Shown piece by piece: positions 53,905 through 64,000 of a DNA stretch of 64,000 nucleotides (position 1 is its first letter; each line of letters begins with the position of its first letter). The stretch is taken from NCBI RefSeq assembly GCF_025854375.1, contig NZ_CP107575.1:1240001-1304000 (forward strand). Direction: 5' to 3'. This stretch comes from Glutamicibacter sp. JL.03c. GTDB lineage: Bacteria; Actinomycetota; Actinomycetes; Actinomycetales; Micrococcaceae. The position numbers and the translations under genes were made by a program. The notes below the pieces were generated by a model. It worked only from the letters and a program-made list of their open reading frames with translations. It was not told the DNA's origin and searched no databases.

Positions 53905-54795
53905 TTGGAGAAACTGACTGCCGTTCGCCTCGCGGCGGTGGCGGCGTTGGCCGACGCCGGGGTGCCAAGCCCCGGCGTTGACGCCGACCTGATGCTCTGC
54001 CATGTGCTGGGCATCAGCCGCTCCGAGCTGAAACTGCGCGAACTGCGTGGCGATGGGTTCCAGGGGGATCAGCGAGAGCAGTTCACCGCGCTGGTGGCCG
54101 CCCGCCGAACCCGCATACCCCTGCAGCACCTGACCGGGGTGGCGCATTTCCGCTACCTCGAGCTCAAGGTGGGGCCGGGGGTCTTCACCCCGCGTCCGGA
54201 AACCGAGACCGTGGTGCAGCTGGGACTGGATTTCGTGGCAGAGCAGGGAATCGACGACCCGAAGTGCATCGATTTGTGCTCGGGGTCCGGGGCCATCGCG
54301 GCCTCGCTGGCCAGTGAACTGCCCGGTTCCACGGTCTGGGCGGTGGAGCTCTCCGATGAGGCGATCGGCTACACCCGCGCCAATTGCCTGCCGCACCAAG
54401 TCACCGTTCTGCACCAGGACGCCACGAATTTGCCTGCGGAACTCGATGGCACCATGGACCTGGTGGTCTCCAACCCTCCGTATATCCCGCCGCATGCGAT
54501 CCCGCGCGAGCAAGAAGTGCGCGACCACGACCCGCAGATGGCGCTCTATGGCTTGGGGGAAGACGGCTTGCAGATTCCGCGCGCCATCAGCGCCCAGGCG
54601 ATGAGACTGCTGCGCCCCGGCGGATACTATGTGATGGAGCACGCCGAAGTGCAAAAGGATCCCGCCGCGGCCATGTTGCGCGAGGCCGGATTCGAGCGCG
54701 TGGCAGGCCATGAAGATTTAACCGGACGGGCGCGCGCCACCTCCGGCTACGCACCACACCGTGAACCAGTACCACCGACGACCGACCGTGCATGA
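53905..54795 (+). CDS. prmC: Release-factor glutamine methyltransferase PrmC
   Basis: A 296-residue SAM-dependent enzyme that methylates the GGQ glutamine of RF1 and RF2. The catalytic NPPY is in [11 protein letters not shown]. The SAM motif [16 protein letters not shown] and the N-terminal helical domain are present. TTG 53905 is the start; the binding site is weak, so coupling to prfA is likely. Confidence 0.95.
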   Translation: MEKLTAVRLAAVAALADAGVPSPGVDADLMLCHVLGISRSELKLRELRGDGFQGDQREQFTALVAARRTRIPLQHLTGVAHFRYLELKVGPGVFTPRPETETVVQLGLDFVAEQGIDDPKCIDLCSGSGAIAASLASELPGSTVWAVELSDEAIGYTRANCLPHQVTVLHQDATNLPAELDGTMDLVVSNPPYIPPHAIPREQEVRDHDPQMALYGLGEDGLQIPRAISAQAMRLLRPGGYYVMEHAEVQKDPAAAMLREAGFERVAGHEDLTGRARATSGYAPHREPVPPTTDRA

Positions 54796-54807
54796 AAGAA
54801 TGATCCC

Positions 54808-55491
54808 GTGAGCACAAGATTTTTGGTAAGCAACGAGCAGGAACACGCAGCGGGCATCGCCGCGGCCAAAGCTGCCCTGGCGGACAGGCGATGCATCGTT
54901 TTGCCCACCGATACGGTCTACGGGATCGGAGCCGACGCCTTCAGCGCCCAGGGCGTGGCCATGCTGCTGGCCGCCAAGGGGCGCGGCCGCTCCATGCCGC
55001 CACCGGTTCTCATCGCCCAAACCGCCACCATGGATGGCTTGGCTCGCGACATTCCTGATGCCGCACGCAAGCTTGCCGAGGCTTTCTGGCCCGGCGGCCT
55101 GACGCTGATCCTGCAGGCGCAGCCTTCACTGACCTGGGACCTGGGGGAGACGCGGGGCACGGTCGGGCTGCGCGTGCCCAATGACGACACCGCCTTGGAA
55201 CTGCTGCGCGAAACCGGGCCGTTGGCTGTCTCCTCGGCCAACCGCACCGGGCAACCGGCAGCCCTGAACATTGATTCGGCCATGGAGCAGCTGGGGGAAT
55301 CCGTCGACGTGTATCTCGATGGCGGTTCGCGCGGCGAGAGCGCGGACGGCACATTGCCATCGACGATTATCGATTGCACCGGCGAACACCTCAAGGTCGT
55401 CCGCTCCGGTGCCATCTCCATCGAGGAACTGCGCGTGGTGGTCCCCGAAGTGCTCGACTTGGGACAGGATGTCCCAGGCACGGGCGCATGA
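54808..55491 (+). CDS. tsaC: Threonylcarbamoyl-AMP synthase (Sua5/YrdC/YwlC family)
   Basis: A 227-residue protein with the YrdC core: CIVLPTDTVYGIGADAF, LLAAKGRGRSMPPPVLI and GTVGLRVPND. It makes L-threonylcarbamoyl-AMP for the t6A modification of tRNAs reading ANN codons. It lacks the extra C-terminal Sua5 domain. Start GTG 54808. The stop overlaps the next start as ATGA. Confidence 0.94.
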   Translation: MSTRFLVSNEQEHAAGIAAAKAALADRRCIVLPTDTVYGIGADAFSAQGVAMLLAAKGRGRSMPPPVLIAQTATMDGLARDIPDAARKLAEAFWPGGLTLILQAQPSLTWDLGETRGTVGLRVPNDDTALELLRETGPLAVSSANRTGQPAALNIDSAMEQLGESVDVYLDGGSRGESADGTLPSTIIDCTGEHLKVVRSGAISIEELRVVVPEVLDLGQDVPGTGA

Positions 55492-56606
55492 GAATATACC
55501 TGCTGCTCATCGCCTTCAGCTTCACAGCTTCTTATCTGCTGACCCCGATGGTTCGTTCCCTGGGGGAGCGCTTCACGGCTAACCAGATGCTGCGCGAACG
55601 CGATCAGCATCGGGCGCCCATCGTGAAATTCGGTGGCGTCGCCATGATCGCTTCCTTCGCGATGGGCATTTGGCTGGCCAGCAACTTCCACTTCTTCCGC
55701 GGCGTTTTCGGCGGGCAGGCCATCCAAGGCCTGTGCTTGGCGTTGCTGGTCATCGTGATCCTGGGCCTGGCCGATGACATGTTCGATCTGCGCTGGTGGA
55801 TCAAGCTCCTGGGGCAGATCCTGATTGGCTGGCTGATGGCCACCCACGGGGTTTTGATCCAATCGCTGCCCGTGGGCTCCTGGCGCATCGATGAACAATG
55901 GCTGCAGGTTGTAGTCACCATCTTCCTGATTGTCCTGACGATGAATGCGATCAACTTCTCCGATGGGCTGGACGGTCTGGCAGCCGGCCTGGCGGCCATC
56001 GGAGCGGCGACGTTCTTCGTCTACTCCTATGTGCTGGCGACCCACGTGAGCGCCGACGACTATGCCAATCTCGGAGCCCTGCTCTGCGCATTGCTGCTCG
56101 GCGCCTGCCTGGGATTCCTTCCGCACAACTTCAACCCTGCGAACATCTTCATGGGGGAGACCGGGGTGCTGGCCATTGGCTTGATCCTCTCGGTCTCCGC
56201 CATTGCTGTCACCGGCGACGTGCAGGGCCTCGAAGCCCGCCGCTTCCGCAACATCCCTGCGTACATGCCGATGCTTCTGCCTATGGTCATTGTCTTCCTA
56301 CCAGTTCTAGACCTTGTGCTCTCGGTCTTCCGCCGGCTGGCCAACAAGCGCTCACCCTTTTCGCCGGATTCCAAGCACATCCATCACCGGATGCTGGCCC
56401 AGGGCCACTCGGTGCGCCGCGCAGTGATCTTGCTCTACTTGTGGGCGGCGGTGATCGCGGTATCGGTGGTGTCCATCGCCTTCATTCCGGTGGTCCTGGT
56501 GATCCCGCTGGCCCTGGTTCTTTTCCTGGCCGCGGCCATTGGCACCTGGTGGCCGCTGGTGGTTCGACGTGCTGGCGCGCTGCGCAAGCGCCTGGGCAGC
56601 GACTAG
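55488..56606 (+). CDS. wecA: Undecaprenyl-phosphate N-acetylaminosugar-1-phosphate transferase (MraY/WecA family)
   Basis: A 372-residue integral membrane enzyme with about 11 helices. The Asp-rich catalytic motif is GLADDMFDL, then NAINFSDGLDGLAAG, and the WecA-type HIHHRML near the C-terminus. It initiates lipid-linked glycan synthesis, in actinobacteria probably the arabinogalactan or teichoic-acid linkage unit. ATG 55488 overlaps the tsaC stop; the longer frame is rejected. Precedes the atp operon as usual in this phylum. Confidence 0.92.
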   Translation: MRIYLLLIAFSFTASYLLTPMVRSLGERFTANQMLRERDQHRAPIVKFGGVAMIASFAMGIWLASNFHFFRGVFGGQAIQGLCLALLVIVILGLADDMFDLRWWIKLLGQILIGWLMATHGVLIQSLPVGSWRIDEQWLQVVVTIFLIVLTMNAINFSDGLDGLAAGLAAIGAATFFVYSYVLATHVSADDYANLGALLCALLLGACLGFLPHNFNPANIFMGETGVLAIGLILSVSAIAVTGDVQGLEARRFRNIPAYMPMLLPMVIVFLPVLDLVLSVFRRLANKRSPFSPDSKHIHHRMLAQGHSVRRAVILLYLWAAVIAVSVVSIAFIPVVLVIPLALVLFLAAAIGTWWPLVVRRAGALRKRLGSD

Positions 56607-56772
56607 CCTCACCAATTGGTCAAGTAATCCACGAGCAAAGCCTTTCTATCTCGTGTAGAATTCAGAATGGATCTTCTTCCGGGAGCTCTTTTGGGTGAGC
56701 GGAAGTTTCAAGTTTCATCAGCATCGTGGGTACACGATGGTCCCTCGGATTTGACGAAGAAAGGTTGCGGAC

Positions 56773-57207
56773 GTGACTTCCAGTTCTGCCCGCGTCAGCA
56801 CTTCGCCAGCTCCGAAATCCATCTGGTTGCCGATTCTGGCTTTGTCACTGGTGTATTCGCTGATCGCGACGGCCGCATTTTTCCTGATTTCGTGGTTGTT
56901 CGCCGATCTTCGTTACGCACTGTCGGGTGCATTGGCGGCCGGAATAGTCATTGGCTTCTTTGCCATTGGCATTCTGATCGCCGAAGCTGCGGGACGAATT
57001 CGCCGCACGTGGGCCATGCCTGCGTTTTTGGGCGCATATGTCATCAAGGTTTTTGGTATCGCCTTCGTGTTGTTGAACCTGGGTTTGCCCGAATGGGTGA
57101 ATCGTCAGGGATTCGTTCTTGCAGCAGCAATCTCACTCGTTGCCTGGCAGGTTGGTGAAGTCAGGGCTTTCATGAAGGCCCGGCTGGCAATCTACAACGA
57201 GGACTAG
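56773..57207 (+). CDS. atpI: AtpI-like membrane protein of the ATP synthase operon
   Basis: A 144-residue protein with four predicted helices (about 18-42, 45-70, 80-100, 108-130) in the position always held by atpI. Sequence similarity to AtpI is weak, as is normal. AtpI assists c-ring assembly. Start GTG 56773. TAGAAT at 56656-56661 is a possible -10 of the atp operon. Confidence 0.75.
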   Translation: MTSSSARVSTSPAPKSIWLPILALSLVYSLIATAAFFLISWLFADLRYALSGALAAGIVIGFFAIGILIAEAAGRIRRTWAMPAFLGAYVIKVFGIAFVLLNLGLPEWVNRQGFVLAAAISLVAWQVGEVRAFMKARLAIYNED

Positions 57208-57472
57208 GGAGTACCGGCCGGCGAATGTGTCGGAAGGATGCTGTGAGTTTGATAGGCTTACTACGGGTCATTTTTAGCTGAGCGCTCAATTGCGTGAGGC
57301 TGGATACAAATGCGCTTGCGGGGAAACCTGCAGGTGGCACCTCATCAGGGTTGATGCCTCCGGCAGCAGCCGTGATGGGATCCCCGTTTGATCTTTTCTT
57401 CACACGGTGAGAGGCAGTTTCCGCCAGTCACCGCCTTTTGCCCGTGACCGTTACTGCAGAGAGGACAGCGCG

Positions 57473-58285
57473 TTGTTCGCGTTTGCGCTCCCAATGGCCT
57501 CAGAAGAAGGCGGCTTCATTCCGCCATCGGTGTCCGATACCCACCTCCCAGAGATTTTCCCTTGGGCAGCTGAGTACGGCACCGGTTTCGGCAAGCAGAT
57601 GCTCATGATCGTTTTGTCGATCGCGCTCATCTCTTGGTTCTTCACCACGGCCATCAAGAACCCGAAGCTGGTTCCAGGCAAGATGCAGTACCTCGCTGAA
57701 TCCGGTTACGCCTTCGTGCGTAACGGCATCGGCCGCGACATCATCGGCGAGAAGAACTTCCGCCCTTGGATTCCGCTGCTGTTCGCGACTTTCTTCTTCG
57801 TACTGCTCAACAACCTCTTCGGCGCGATTCCGTTCTTGCAGCTTCCATCGTTCTCACACGCTGGTTCTGCATACGCGATGGCCATCATCATCTATGGCAC
57901 CTGGATTGCCGTAGGTCTGAAGAACCACGGTATCCGCTTCTTCAAGCTAGCTGTCACCCCAGCCGGTGTCAGCCCAGTGATGTTGATTCTGCTGGTGCCG
58001 TTGGAAATCATTTCTAACTTCATTGTTCGCCCGCTGACGCACTCGCTGCGTCTGATGGCAACGATGCTGGCAGGCCATATCATTGTGATGCTGGCTGCTT
58101 CAGGTGCACGCCACTTGATCGTCGTGCAGGATTCGCTGGCACTGAATGGTGTTGGCGTTCTGGTTATCGCCGGTTCCGTGGCTATGTACTTCCTCGAATT
58201 GTTGATCATGGTTCTGCAGGCGTTCGTGTTTACGCTGCTGACCGCGATCTACATCCAGGGTGCAATTGAAGCTGACGCCCACTAG
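57473..58285 (+). CDS. atpB: ATP synthase subunit a
   Basis: A 270-residue membrane subunit of F0 that forms the proton half-channels. The essential arginine is in THSLRLMATMLAGH. Other conserved parts are FVRNGIGRDIIG and TAIYIQGAIEADAH at the end. TTG 57473 is preferred (GAGGA about 11 nt upstream, protein begins FAFALPMASEEGG); the longer frame is not supported. The 265 nt before it contain no gene. Confidence 0.94.
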   Translation: MFAFALPMASEEGGFIPPSVSDTHLPEIFPWAAEYGTGFGKQMLMIVLSIALISWFFTTAIKNPKLVPGKMQYLAESGYAFVRNGIGRDIIGEKNFRPWIPLLFATFFFVLLNNLFGAIPFLQLPSFSHAGSAYAMAIIIYGTWIAVGLKNHGIRFFKLAVTPAGVSPVMLILLVPLEIISNFIVRPLTHSLRLMATMLAGHIIVMLAASGARHLIVVQDSLALNGVGVLVIAGSVAMYFLELLIMVLQAFVFTLLTAIYIQGAIEADAH

Positions 58286-58350
58286 GCCATTTCTTATTTA
58301 CTAAATCCCAAAAGTTCTTCCTTGAAGCATTCAAGGAAAACCTCACAACC

Positions 58351-58369
58351 TACCGGCAAGATGCCGGTA
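58351..58369 (+). promoter_or_regulatory. Hairpin immediately upstream of the atpE binding site
   Basis: TACCGGCA (58351-58358) and TGCCGGTA (58362-58369) form a perfect 8-bp stem with a 3-nt loop, ending 5 nt before AAAGGA. Upstream, a CCTTGAA/TTCAAGG symmetry is also present. Such structures can set the high translation rate of subunit c. Confidence 0.55.
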
Positions 58370-58388
58370 TCTTGAAAGGAAAATTCGC

Positions 58389-58595
58389 ATGAGCGGCTCC
58401 CTGAACATGATCGGTTACGGTCTGGCAGCAATTGGTTCGGCAATCGGCGTGGGCTTGATCTTCGCTGCGTACATCAACGGCGTTGCACGTCAGCCAGAGG
58501 CACAGCGCATCCTGCAGCCAATCGCAATGCTCGGCTTCGCACTTGCTGAAGCACTGGCCATCCTTGGCCTGGTTTTCGCCTTCGTTATCAAGTAA
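58389..58595 (+). CDS. atpE: ATP synthase subunit c
   Basis: A 68-residue two-helix proteolipid. The polar loop is RQPE at 34-37 and the ion-binding carboxylate is Glu54 in [10 protein letters not shown]-terminal helix has the GxGxGxG-like spacing ([15 protein letters not shown]). It forms the rotating c-ring. Loop and carboxylate fit a proton-driven enzyme. Confidence 0.97.
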   Translation: MSGSLNMIGYGLAAIGSAIGVGLIFAAYINGVARQPEAQRILQPIAMLGFALAEALAILGLVFAFVIK

Positions 58596-58609
58596 GTCCT
58601 TCCCGGCTG

Positions 58610-58626
58610 TAGTGGCCTCGCCACTA
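58610..58626 (+). promoter_or_regulatory. Hairpin between atpE and atpF
   Basis: TAGTGGC (58610-58616) and GCCACTA (58620-58626) form a 7-bp stem with a 3-nt loop, 15 nt after the atpE stop. It may protect the atpE message from 3' decay. Confidence 0.5.
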
Positions 58627-58675
58627 TCGCGAGGCATACACACAAGTGGAAACTAATAGATAAGGAATGGTGAGA

Positions 58676-59230
58676 ATGAATAGCACTGACTTCATCCTCG
58701 CTGCGGAAGAATCGGTCAATCCGCTGATGCCGAACCCGTGGGAAATTCTCGTCACGGGCGTTGGCTTCGCGGTTCTCCTTTTCATCGTCATCAAGGTCAT
58801 CGCTCCCAAGTTCGAGCAGGCCTATGAAGATCGCGTCACCGCGATCGAAGGTGGTCTTGAGAAGGCAGAGGCAGCGCAGAAGGAAGCAGAGGAGACCTTG
58901 GCACAGTACAAGGCCCAGCTTCTGGAAGCACGCACCGAAGCAAACCGCATCCGCGAGGAAGCTCGCAGCGAAGGCGCTCAGATCCTCGAAGATCTGAAGA
59001 CCAAAGCAACCGACGAGGCTACTCGCATCAGCGAGCAGGCTCAGCGTCAGATCCAGGCAGAGCGCGCAGCTGCTCTGTCCTCGCTTCGCACCGACGTGGG
59101 CACCTTGGCCACCGAGCTTGCAAGCAAGGTTGTTGACGAAGCTCTGAAGGACGATGCCCGTGCACAGCGCGTGGTTGATCAGTTCCTGAACGATTTGGAA
59201 GCTCAGCAGAACGCAGGTGCATCGAACTAA
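58676..59230 (+). CDS. atpF: ATP synthase subunit b
   Basis: A 184-residue protein: one membrane helix (about 22-44, WEILVTGVGFAVLLFIVIKV) then a long hydrophilic coiled coil forming the peripheral stalk. ATG 58676 is chosen because AAGGA lies 9 nt upstream; the ATG three codons earlier directly abuts that motif. Stop overlaps the atpH start (TAATG). Confidence 0.95.
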   Translation: MNSTDFILAAEESVNPLMPNPWEILVTGVGFAVLLFIVIKVIAPKFEQAYEDRVTAIEGGLEKAEAAQKEAEETLAQYKAQLLEARTEANRIREEARSEGAQILEDLKTKATDEATRISEQAQRQIQAERAAALSSLRTDVGTLATELASKVVDEALKDDARAQRVVDQFLNDLEAQQNAGASN

Positions 59231-60042
59231 TGGCAAGTGTATCGAGCGAGTCATTGGCAAAGGCCTTGGAGTTCTTGGAACCCAAGTTGGCACTGGCATC
59301 TATTGAGCTGCCAGAGGAACTGTTCGCGGTCCTGGAAGTACTGGATGCAAATGCCGGTCTTCGCCGAGCATTGACTGATCCAGCCCGTGAAGATGCCGAA
59401 AAGGCAAGCCTCTTGGCTCAGCTGCTGCACGGAAAGGTCTCGGCTCATGCCGAGGACACCGTTGCCCAGCTGGCTTCAACCCGCTGGAGCTCGGAACGCG
59501 ACATTAGCGATGCGCTCGAAACGCTGGCCGTCACCGCGGTTACCGCAGTGGCTGAACAGCAGGACGGCGCTTCAGGGCTGAACAAGCTGGAGCAGGATCT
59601 GTTCTCCTTCATCGAGGTAGTTCGTGGCAATCACGAACTGCAGCGTGCGTTGGATGATGCACAGGCCCCAGTTGAAGCTAAGCGCGCTCTCGCGCTCAAG
59701 CTCGTGCCTAACGCGTCGCAGACCTCGCAGGTTTTGATCTCCCAGGCAGTTTCGAACCCGCGTGGTTTGAAGCCGGCAACCCTGGTTGAGCGTTTCGTTG
59801 AACTTGTCGCTAAGCGCCAACAGCGCTGGATCGCTTCGGTGACCAGCACGGTGGAGCTTTCCGAGGCTCAGCGTTCGCGCCTGGAGACCAGCCTGAACAA
59901 GCTATACGGTCGTCAGCTCAAGCTCAACACCGCTATCGACCCATCGCTGGTCGGTGGACTGGTAGTAAAGGTTGGCGACGAAGTTGTCGACGCTTCCGTG
60001 GCATCGCGCGTGGCCGATTTGCGCCGCGCACTGGCTAGCTAG
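59230..60042 (+). CDS. atpH: ATP synthase subunit delta
   Basis: A 270-residue peripheral-stalk subunit, longer than the about 180 residues of proteobacteria, as usual in actinobacteria. The C-terminal KLNTAIDPSLVGGLVVKVGDEVVDAS motif of the family is present (split by no gap). It connects F1 to the b subunits. Confidence 0.95.
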   Translation: MASVSSESLAKALEFLEPKLALASIELPEELFAVLEVLDANAGLRRALTDPAREDAEKASLLAQLLHGKVSAHAEDTVAQLASTRWSSERDISDALETLAVTAVTAVAEQQDGASGLNKLEQDLFSFIEVVRGNHELQRALDDAQAPVEAKRALALKLVPNASQTSQVLISQAVSNPRGLKPATLVERFVELVAKRQQRWIASVTSTVELSEAQRSRLETSLNKLYGRQLKLNTAIDPSLVGGLVVKVGDEVVDASVASRVADLRRALAS

Positions 60043-60043
60043 G

Positions 60044-60076
60044 ACTTTTGCCAGGAGCTGGCCTCCTGGCAAAAGT
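60044..60076 (+). promoter_or_regulatory. Perfect 14-bp hairpin between atpH and atpA
   Basis: ACTTTTGCCAGGAG (60044-60057), 5-nt loop, CTCCTGGCAAAAGT (60063-60076). There is no T-tract after it, so RNA processing or stability control is more likely than termination. Confidence 0.6.
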
Positions 60077-60165
60077 TCCGGTTCGCCGGGACCAACACAG
60101 ACTTCATTCACATCGATCCACCATTCTTGAGGGTGGATCACAATTTAGGAGAGCAGGGACTGCAG

Positions 60166-61803
60166 ATGGCCGATTTGACCATCAATGCCAACGACGTCCG
60201 CAATGCCCTAAACGAGTTCGCATCTTCCTACGAACCGGGTAAGGCAGAGCGCACCGAGGTGGGACGCGTCGTCGCCGCGAGCGACGGCATCGCCAGAGTG
60301 GAAGGTCTTCCTTCCGTTATGGCCAACGAGTTGCTGAAGTTCGAAGATGGCACCCTGGGCCTGGCCCAGAACCTCGATACCCGTGAAATCGGTGTCGTTG
60401 TGCTTGGTGACTTCACCGGCATCGAAGACGGCCAGAAGGTAGAGCGCACCGGCGAGATCCTTTCGGTTCCAGTCGGCGACGGCTACCTCGGCCGCGTTGT
60501 TGATCCGCTGGGTGAGCCACTGGACAACATGGGCCCAATTGCCGCTGAAGGACGTCGTGCCCTGGAACTCCAGGCACCAGGCGTGACCCAGCGCAAGAGC
60601 GTTCACGAACCATTGCAGACCGGCCTGAAGGCCATCGACGCAATGATCCCGATCGGCCGTGGCCAGCGTCAGCTGATCATTGGCGACCGCCAGACCGGTA
60701 AGACCGCTATCGCGGTTGACGCCATCCTGAACCAGCGCGACAACTGGGCAACCGGTGATGAGACCAAGCAGGTCCGCTGCATCTACGTGGCAATCGGCCA
60801 GAAGGCATCGACCATCGCTGCCGTACGCCAGACCCTCGAAGAGCAGGGTGCCCTGGAATACACCACCATCGTGGCTTCCCCGGCATCTGACCCTGCAGGC
60901 TTCAAGTACTTGGCACCATACGCAGGCTCGGCCATTGGCCAGCACTGGATGTACGGTGGCAAGCACGTTCTGATCGTCTTTGATGATCTGTCCAAGCAGG
61001 CTGAAGCCTACCGCGCCGTGTCGCTGTTGCTGCGCCGTCCGCCAGGACGCGAAGCCTACCCAGGTGACGTCTTCTACCTGCACTCCCGTCTGCTTGAGCG
61101 TTGCGCCAAGCTGTCGGACGAGCTCGGTGCGGGTTCGATGACTGGTCTTCCAATCATCGAAACCAAGGCAAACGACGTGGGCGCGTTCATCCCGACCAAC
61201 GTTATCTCGATCACCGACGGCCAGATCTTCTTGCAGTCGGACCTGTTCAACGCCAACCAGCGTCCAGCTGTCGACGTGGGTATCTCCGTATCCCGCGTTG
61301 GTGGTTCGGCACAGGTCAAGGCCATGAAGAAGGTCTCCGGTACTTTGAAGCTTGAACTGGCTCAGTACCGCGACATGCAGGCATTCGCCATGTTCGCTTC
61401 GGATCTGGATGCCGCTTCCAAGCAGCAGCTGACCCGTGGCGCACGTCTGATGGAACTGCTCAAGCAGGGCCAGTACACCCCATACGCTGTTGAGGATCAG
61501 GTCGTTTCGATCTGGGCCGGCACCAATGGCTACCTGGACGATGTTCCAGTTGAGGACGTACGCCGCTTCGAAGCTGAGTTCATCGACTACCTGCGTCACC
61601 GCACCGACGTGCTGACCGTTATCGGCCAGACCGGCAAGCTGGAGAACGAGACCTTGGAAGCCATGAAGTCCGGCATCGCCGACTTCAAGGCTGGCTTCTT
61701 CGGTGCAGGCAGCGATCAGCTGGTTGCCGCTGGCCACGAAGAGCACGACGCTCTGAACGCCGAGTCCGTTGACCAGGAACAGATCGTCAAGCAGAAGCGC
61801 TGA
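60166..61803 (+). CDS. atpA: ATP synthase subunit alpha
   Basis: A 545-residue F1 subunit. The nucleotide-binding P-loop is GDRQTGKT, the arginine finger region [18 protein letters not shown] 60166 is chosen because relatives begin [15 protein letters not shown]; earlier in-frame GTG/ATG codons lie in the leader. The C-terminal tail is extended with an acidic-basic segment. Confidence 0.97.
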   Translation: MADLTINANDVRNALNEFASSYEPGKAERTEVGRVVAASDGIARVEGLPSVMANELLKFEDGTLGLAQNLDTREIGVVVLGDFTGIEDGQKVERTGEILSVPVGDGYLGRVVDPLGEPLDNMGPIAAEGRRALELQAPGVTQRKSVHEPLQTGLKAIDAMIPIGRGQRQLIIGDRQTGKTAIAVDAILNQRDNWATGDETKQVRCIYVAIGQKASTIAAVRQTLEEQGALEYTTIVASPASDPAGFKYLAPYAGSAIGQHWMYGGKHVLIVFDDLSKQAEAYRAVSLLLRRPPGREAYPGDVFYLHSRLLERCAKLSDELGAGSMTGLPIIETKANDVGAFIPTNVISITDGQIFLQSDLFNANQRPAVDVGISVSRVGGSAQVKAMKKVSGTLKLELAQYRDMQAFAMFASDLDAASKQQLTRGARLMELLKQGQYTPYAVEDQVVSIWAGTNGYLDDVPVEDVRRFEAEFIDYLRHRTDVLTVIGQTGKLENETLEAMKSGIADFKAGFFGAGSDQLVAAGHEEHDALNAESVDQEQIVKQKR

Positions 61804-61818
61804 CACATTCCGTGCTGA

Positions 61819-61852
61819 GGGGGAGCGGCGCCGGTAACGGCGCCGCACCCCC
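61819..61852 (+). promoter_or_regulatory. GC-rich hairpin between atpA and atpG
   Basis: GCGGCGCCG (61825-61833) and CGGCGCCGC (61838-61846) with GTAA loop, extended by GGGG and CCCC on the flanks. No T-tract follows. Confidence 0.6.
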
Positions 61853-61878
61853 GCAGTAGGAATAAGGAAAGGACACAC

Positions 61879-62772
61879 ATGGGAGCCCAGATTCGGGTCT
61901 ACCGCCAGAAGATCGGATCGACCAAGTCGATGCGCAAGATCTTCAAGGCGATGGAACTGATCGCTGCATCCCGCATTGGCAAGGCACGTACGCGTGTCGC
62001 GGCATCACTGCCATACGCCAATGCGATTACCCGTGCAGTAACCGCCGTCTCGTCCCAGGCCGATGTTGAACACCCACTGACCACCGAGCCGGCGCAGGTA
62101 CGCCGTGCCGCGGTCCTGGTGATGACTTCGGACCGAGGACTTGCCGGGTCCTACTCCGCCAGCGTTCTAAAGCAGGCAGAGCACCTCGTGGAACTCCTGC
62201 GTGAAGAAGGCAAAGAAGTTAAGACCTACCTGGTCGGCCGCAAGGCACAGGCTTACTTTGATTTCCGTTCACGCGAGTACGCAAGAGTGTGGACCGGGGA
62301 AACTGATTCTCCGCGTTTCGAAACCGCACACGAGCTGCGCGACGTCCTCCTAGAGGACTTCAACACCGATTTCGAAGAGGGTGGCGTCGAAGAAATTCAC
62401 GTCGTTTACACCCAGTTCAAGTCGATGGTCACGCAGGAACCGACGGTCATCCGTCTGTTGCCGTTGGAGGTTGTCGAGGATGAATCCGAGACTCCAACCG
62501 ACGAGCTGTTGCCACTGTACGAGTTTGAGCCATCGGCGGAAGAAGTGCTTGACGCACTGCTTCCTCGGTACATCGAGTCTCGACTGTTCAACTGCCAGCT
62601 GCAGTCCGCAGCCTCCGAGCTTGCTGCACGCCAGCGGGCAATGAAGGCCGCAGGCGACAACGCAGGCGAACTGATCAAGAAGTACACACGATTGCTTAAC
62701 AATGCCCGTCAGGCTGAAATCACCCAGGAGCTTTCGGAAATCATCGCCGGCGCGGACGCGCTGAACAGCTAA
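61879..62772 (+). CDS. atpG: ATP synthase subunit gamma
   Basis: A 297-residue central-shaft protein. N-terminal [25 protein letters not shown] and C-terminal [22 protein letters not shown] helices form the rotor coiled coil; [16 protein letters not shown] is conserved. AAGGAAAGG precedes ATG 61879. Confidence 0.96.
   Translation: MGAQIRVYRQKIGSTKSMRKIFKAMELIAASRIGKARTRVAASLPYANAITRAVTAVSSQADVEHPLTTEPAQVRRAAVLVMTSDRGLAGSYSASVLKQAEHLVELLREEGKEVKTYLVGRKAQAYFDFRSREYARVWTGETDSPRFETAHELRDVLLEDFNTDFEEGGVEEIHVVYTQFKSMVTQEPTVIRLLPLEVVEDESETPTDELLPLYEFEPSAEEVLDALLPRYIESRLFNCQLQSAASELAARQRAMKAAGDNAGELIKKYTRLLNNARQAEITQELSEIIAGADALNS

Positions 62773-64000
<1,228 letters not shown>

Overview
The window is 64 kb of chromosome from a moderately GC-rich actinobacterium. 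Several things point to the family Micrococcaceae (Arthrobacter/Glutamicibacter-like). These are a fused 2-oxoglutarate dehydrogenase E2-E1 protein, a SigR/RsrA-type redox sigma switch, the 24-residue ribosomal protein bL37, a Rho factor with a long Arg/Asn/Asp-rich insertion, a tmRNA tag ending DFALAA, and gene order that is standard for that family. The genus is inferred from resemblance, not shown by a marker gene. No prophage, insertion sequence, CRISPR array or recognisable defence island is present.

Layout. 1-5.4 kb: the N-terminus of a leftward FHA-domain protein, then a rightward tad (Flp-type pilus) operon of seven genes with an unusual pilin-like peptide. 5.4-11.8 kb: prfB, ftsE-ftsX, a coiled-coil LytM/M23 hydrolase, smpB and ssrA (tmRNA), then a small membrane protein. 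11.8-16.5 kb: a tightly overlapped leftward operon aroA-rsgA-hisN-dtxR-crcB-crcB, divergent from sigR-rsrA. 17.7-22.5 kb: bL37, a GDSL-like protein lacking the usual serine, and kgd, all leftward. 22.9-29.2 kb: two CNNM/CorC-type membrane proteins, a zinc-type ABC pair with no binding-protein gene beside it, an HNH/DUF222 protein and a Zur-type regulator. 29.4-43.5 kb: accessory genes with decay. These include an MBL-fold hydrolase, a sulfurtransferase, a HIT protein followed by a three-frame gene remnant, a Cmx-like efflux pump with a possible leader peptide, HrpA, a TrpXYZ-like ABC operon, a gene broken at a G8 tract, an MFS gene split by one in-frame TAG, an acetyltransferase, a VIT1/CCC1 protein and tRNA-Arg(CCG). 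43.7-64 kb: housekeeping superoperon argS-lysA-hom-thrC-thrB, rho, prfA-prmC-tsaC-wecA and atpI-atpBEFHAGD, with atpD cut by the window end.

How the genes work together. Translation quality and termination are heavily represented (prfB, prfA, prmC, smpB-ssrA, rsgA, argS, tsaC, bL37, rho). Aspartate-family amino acid synthesis (lysA, hom, thrC, thrB) sits behind argS. Metal handling appears as a DtxR-family regulator with paired fluoride channels, znuCB and zur, and the VIT1/CCC1 protein. The most informative unexplained signals are the dual-promoter arrangement at sigR, the missing canonical start of aroA, three independent gene-decay events between 31 and 42 kb, the possible leader peptide before the Cmx-like pump, the atypical pilin, and a series of strong intercistronic hairpins inside the atp operon. 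I found no convincing wholly new multi-gene system.
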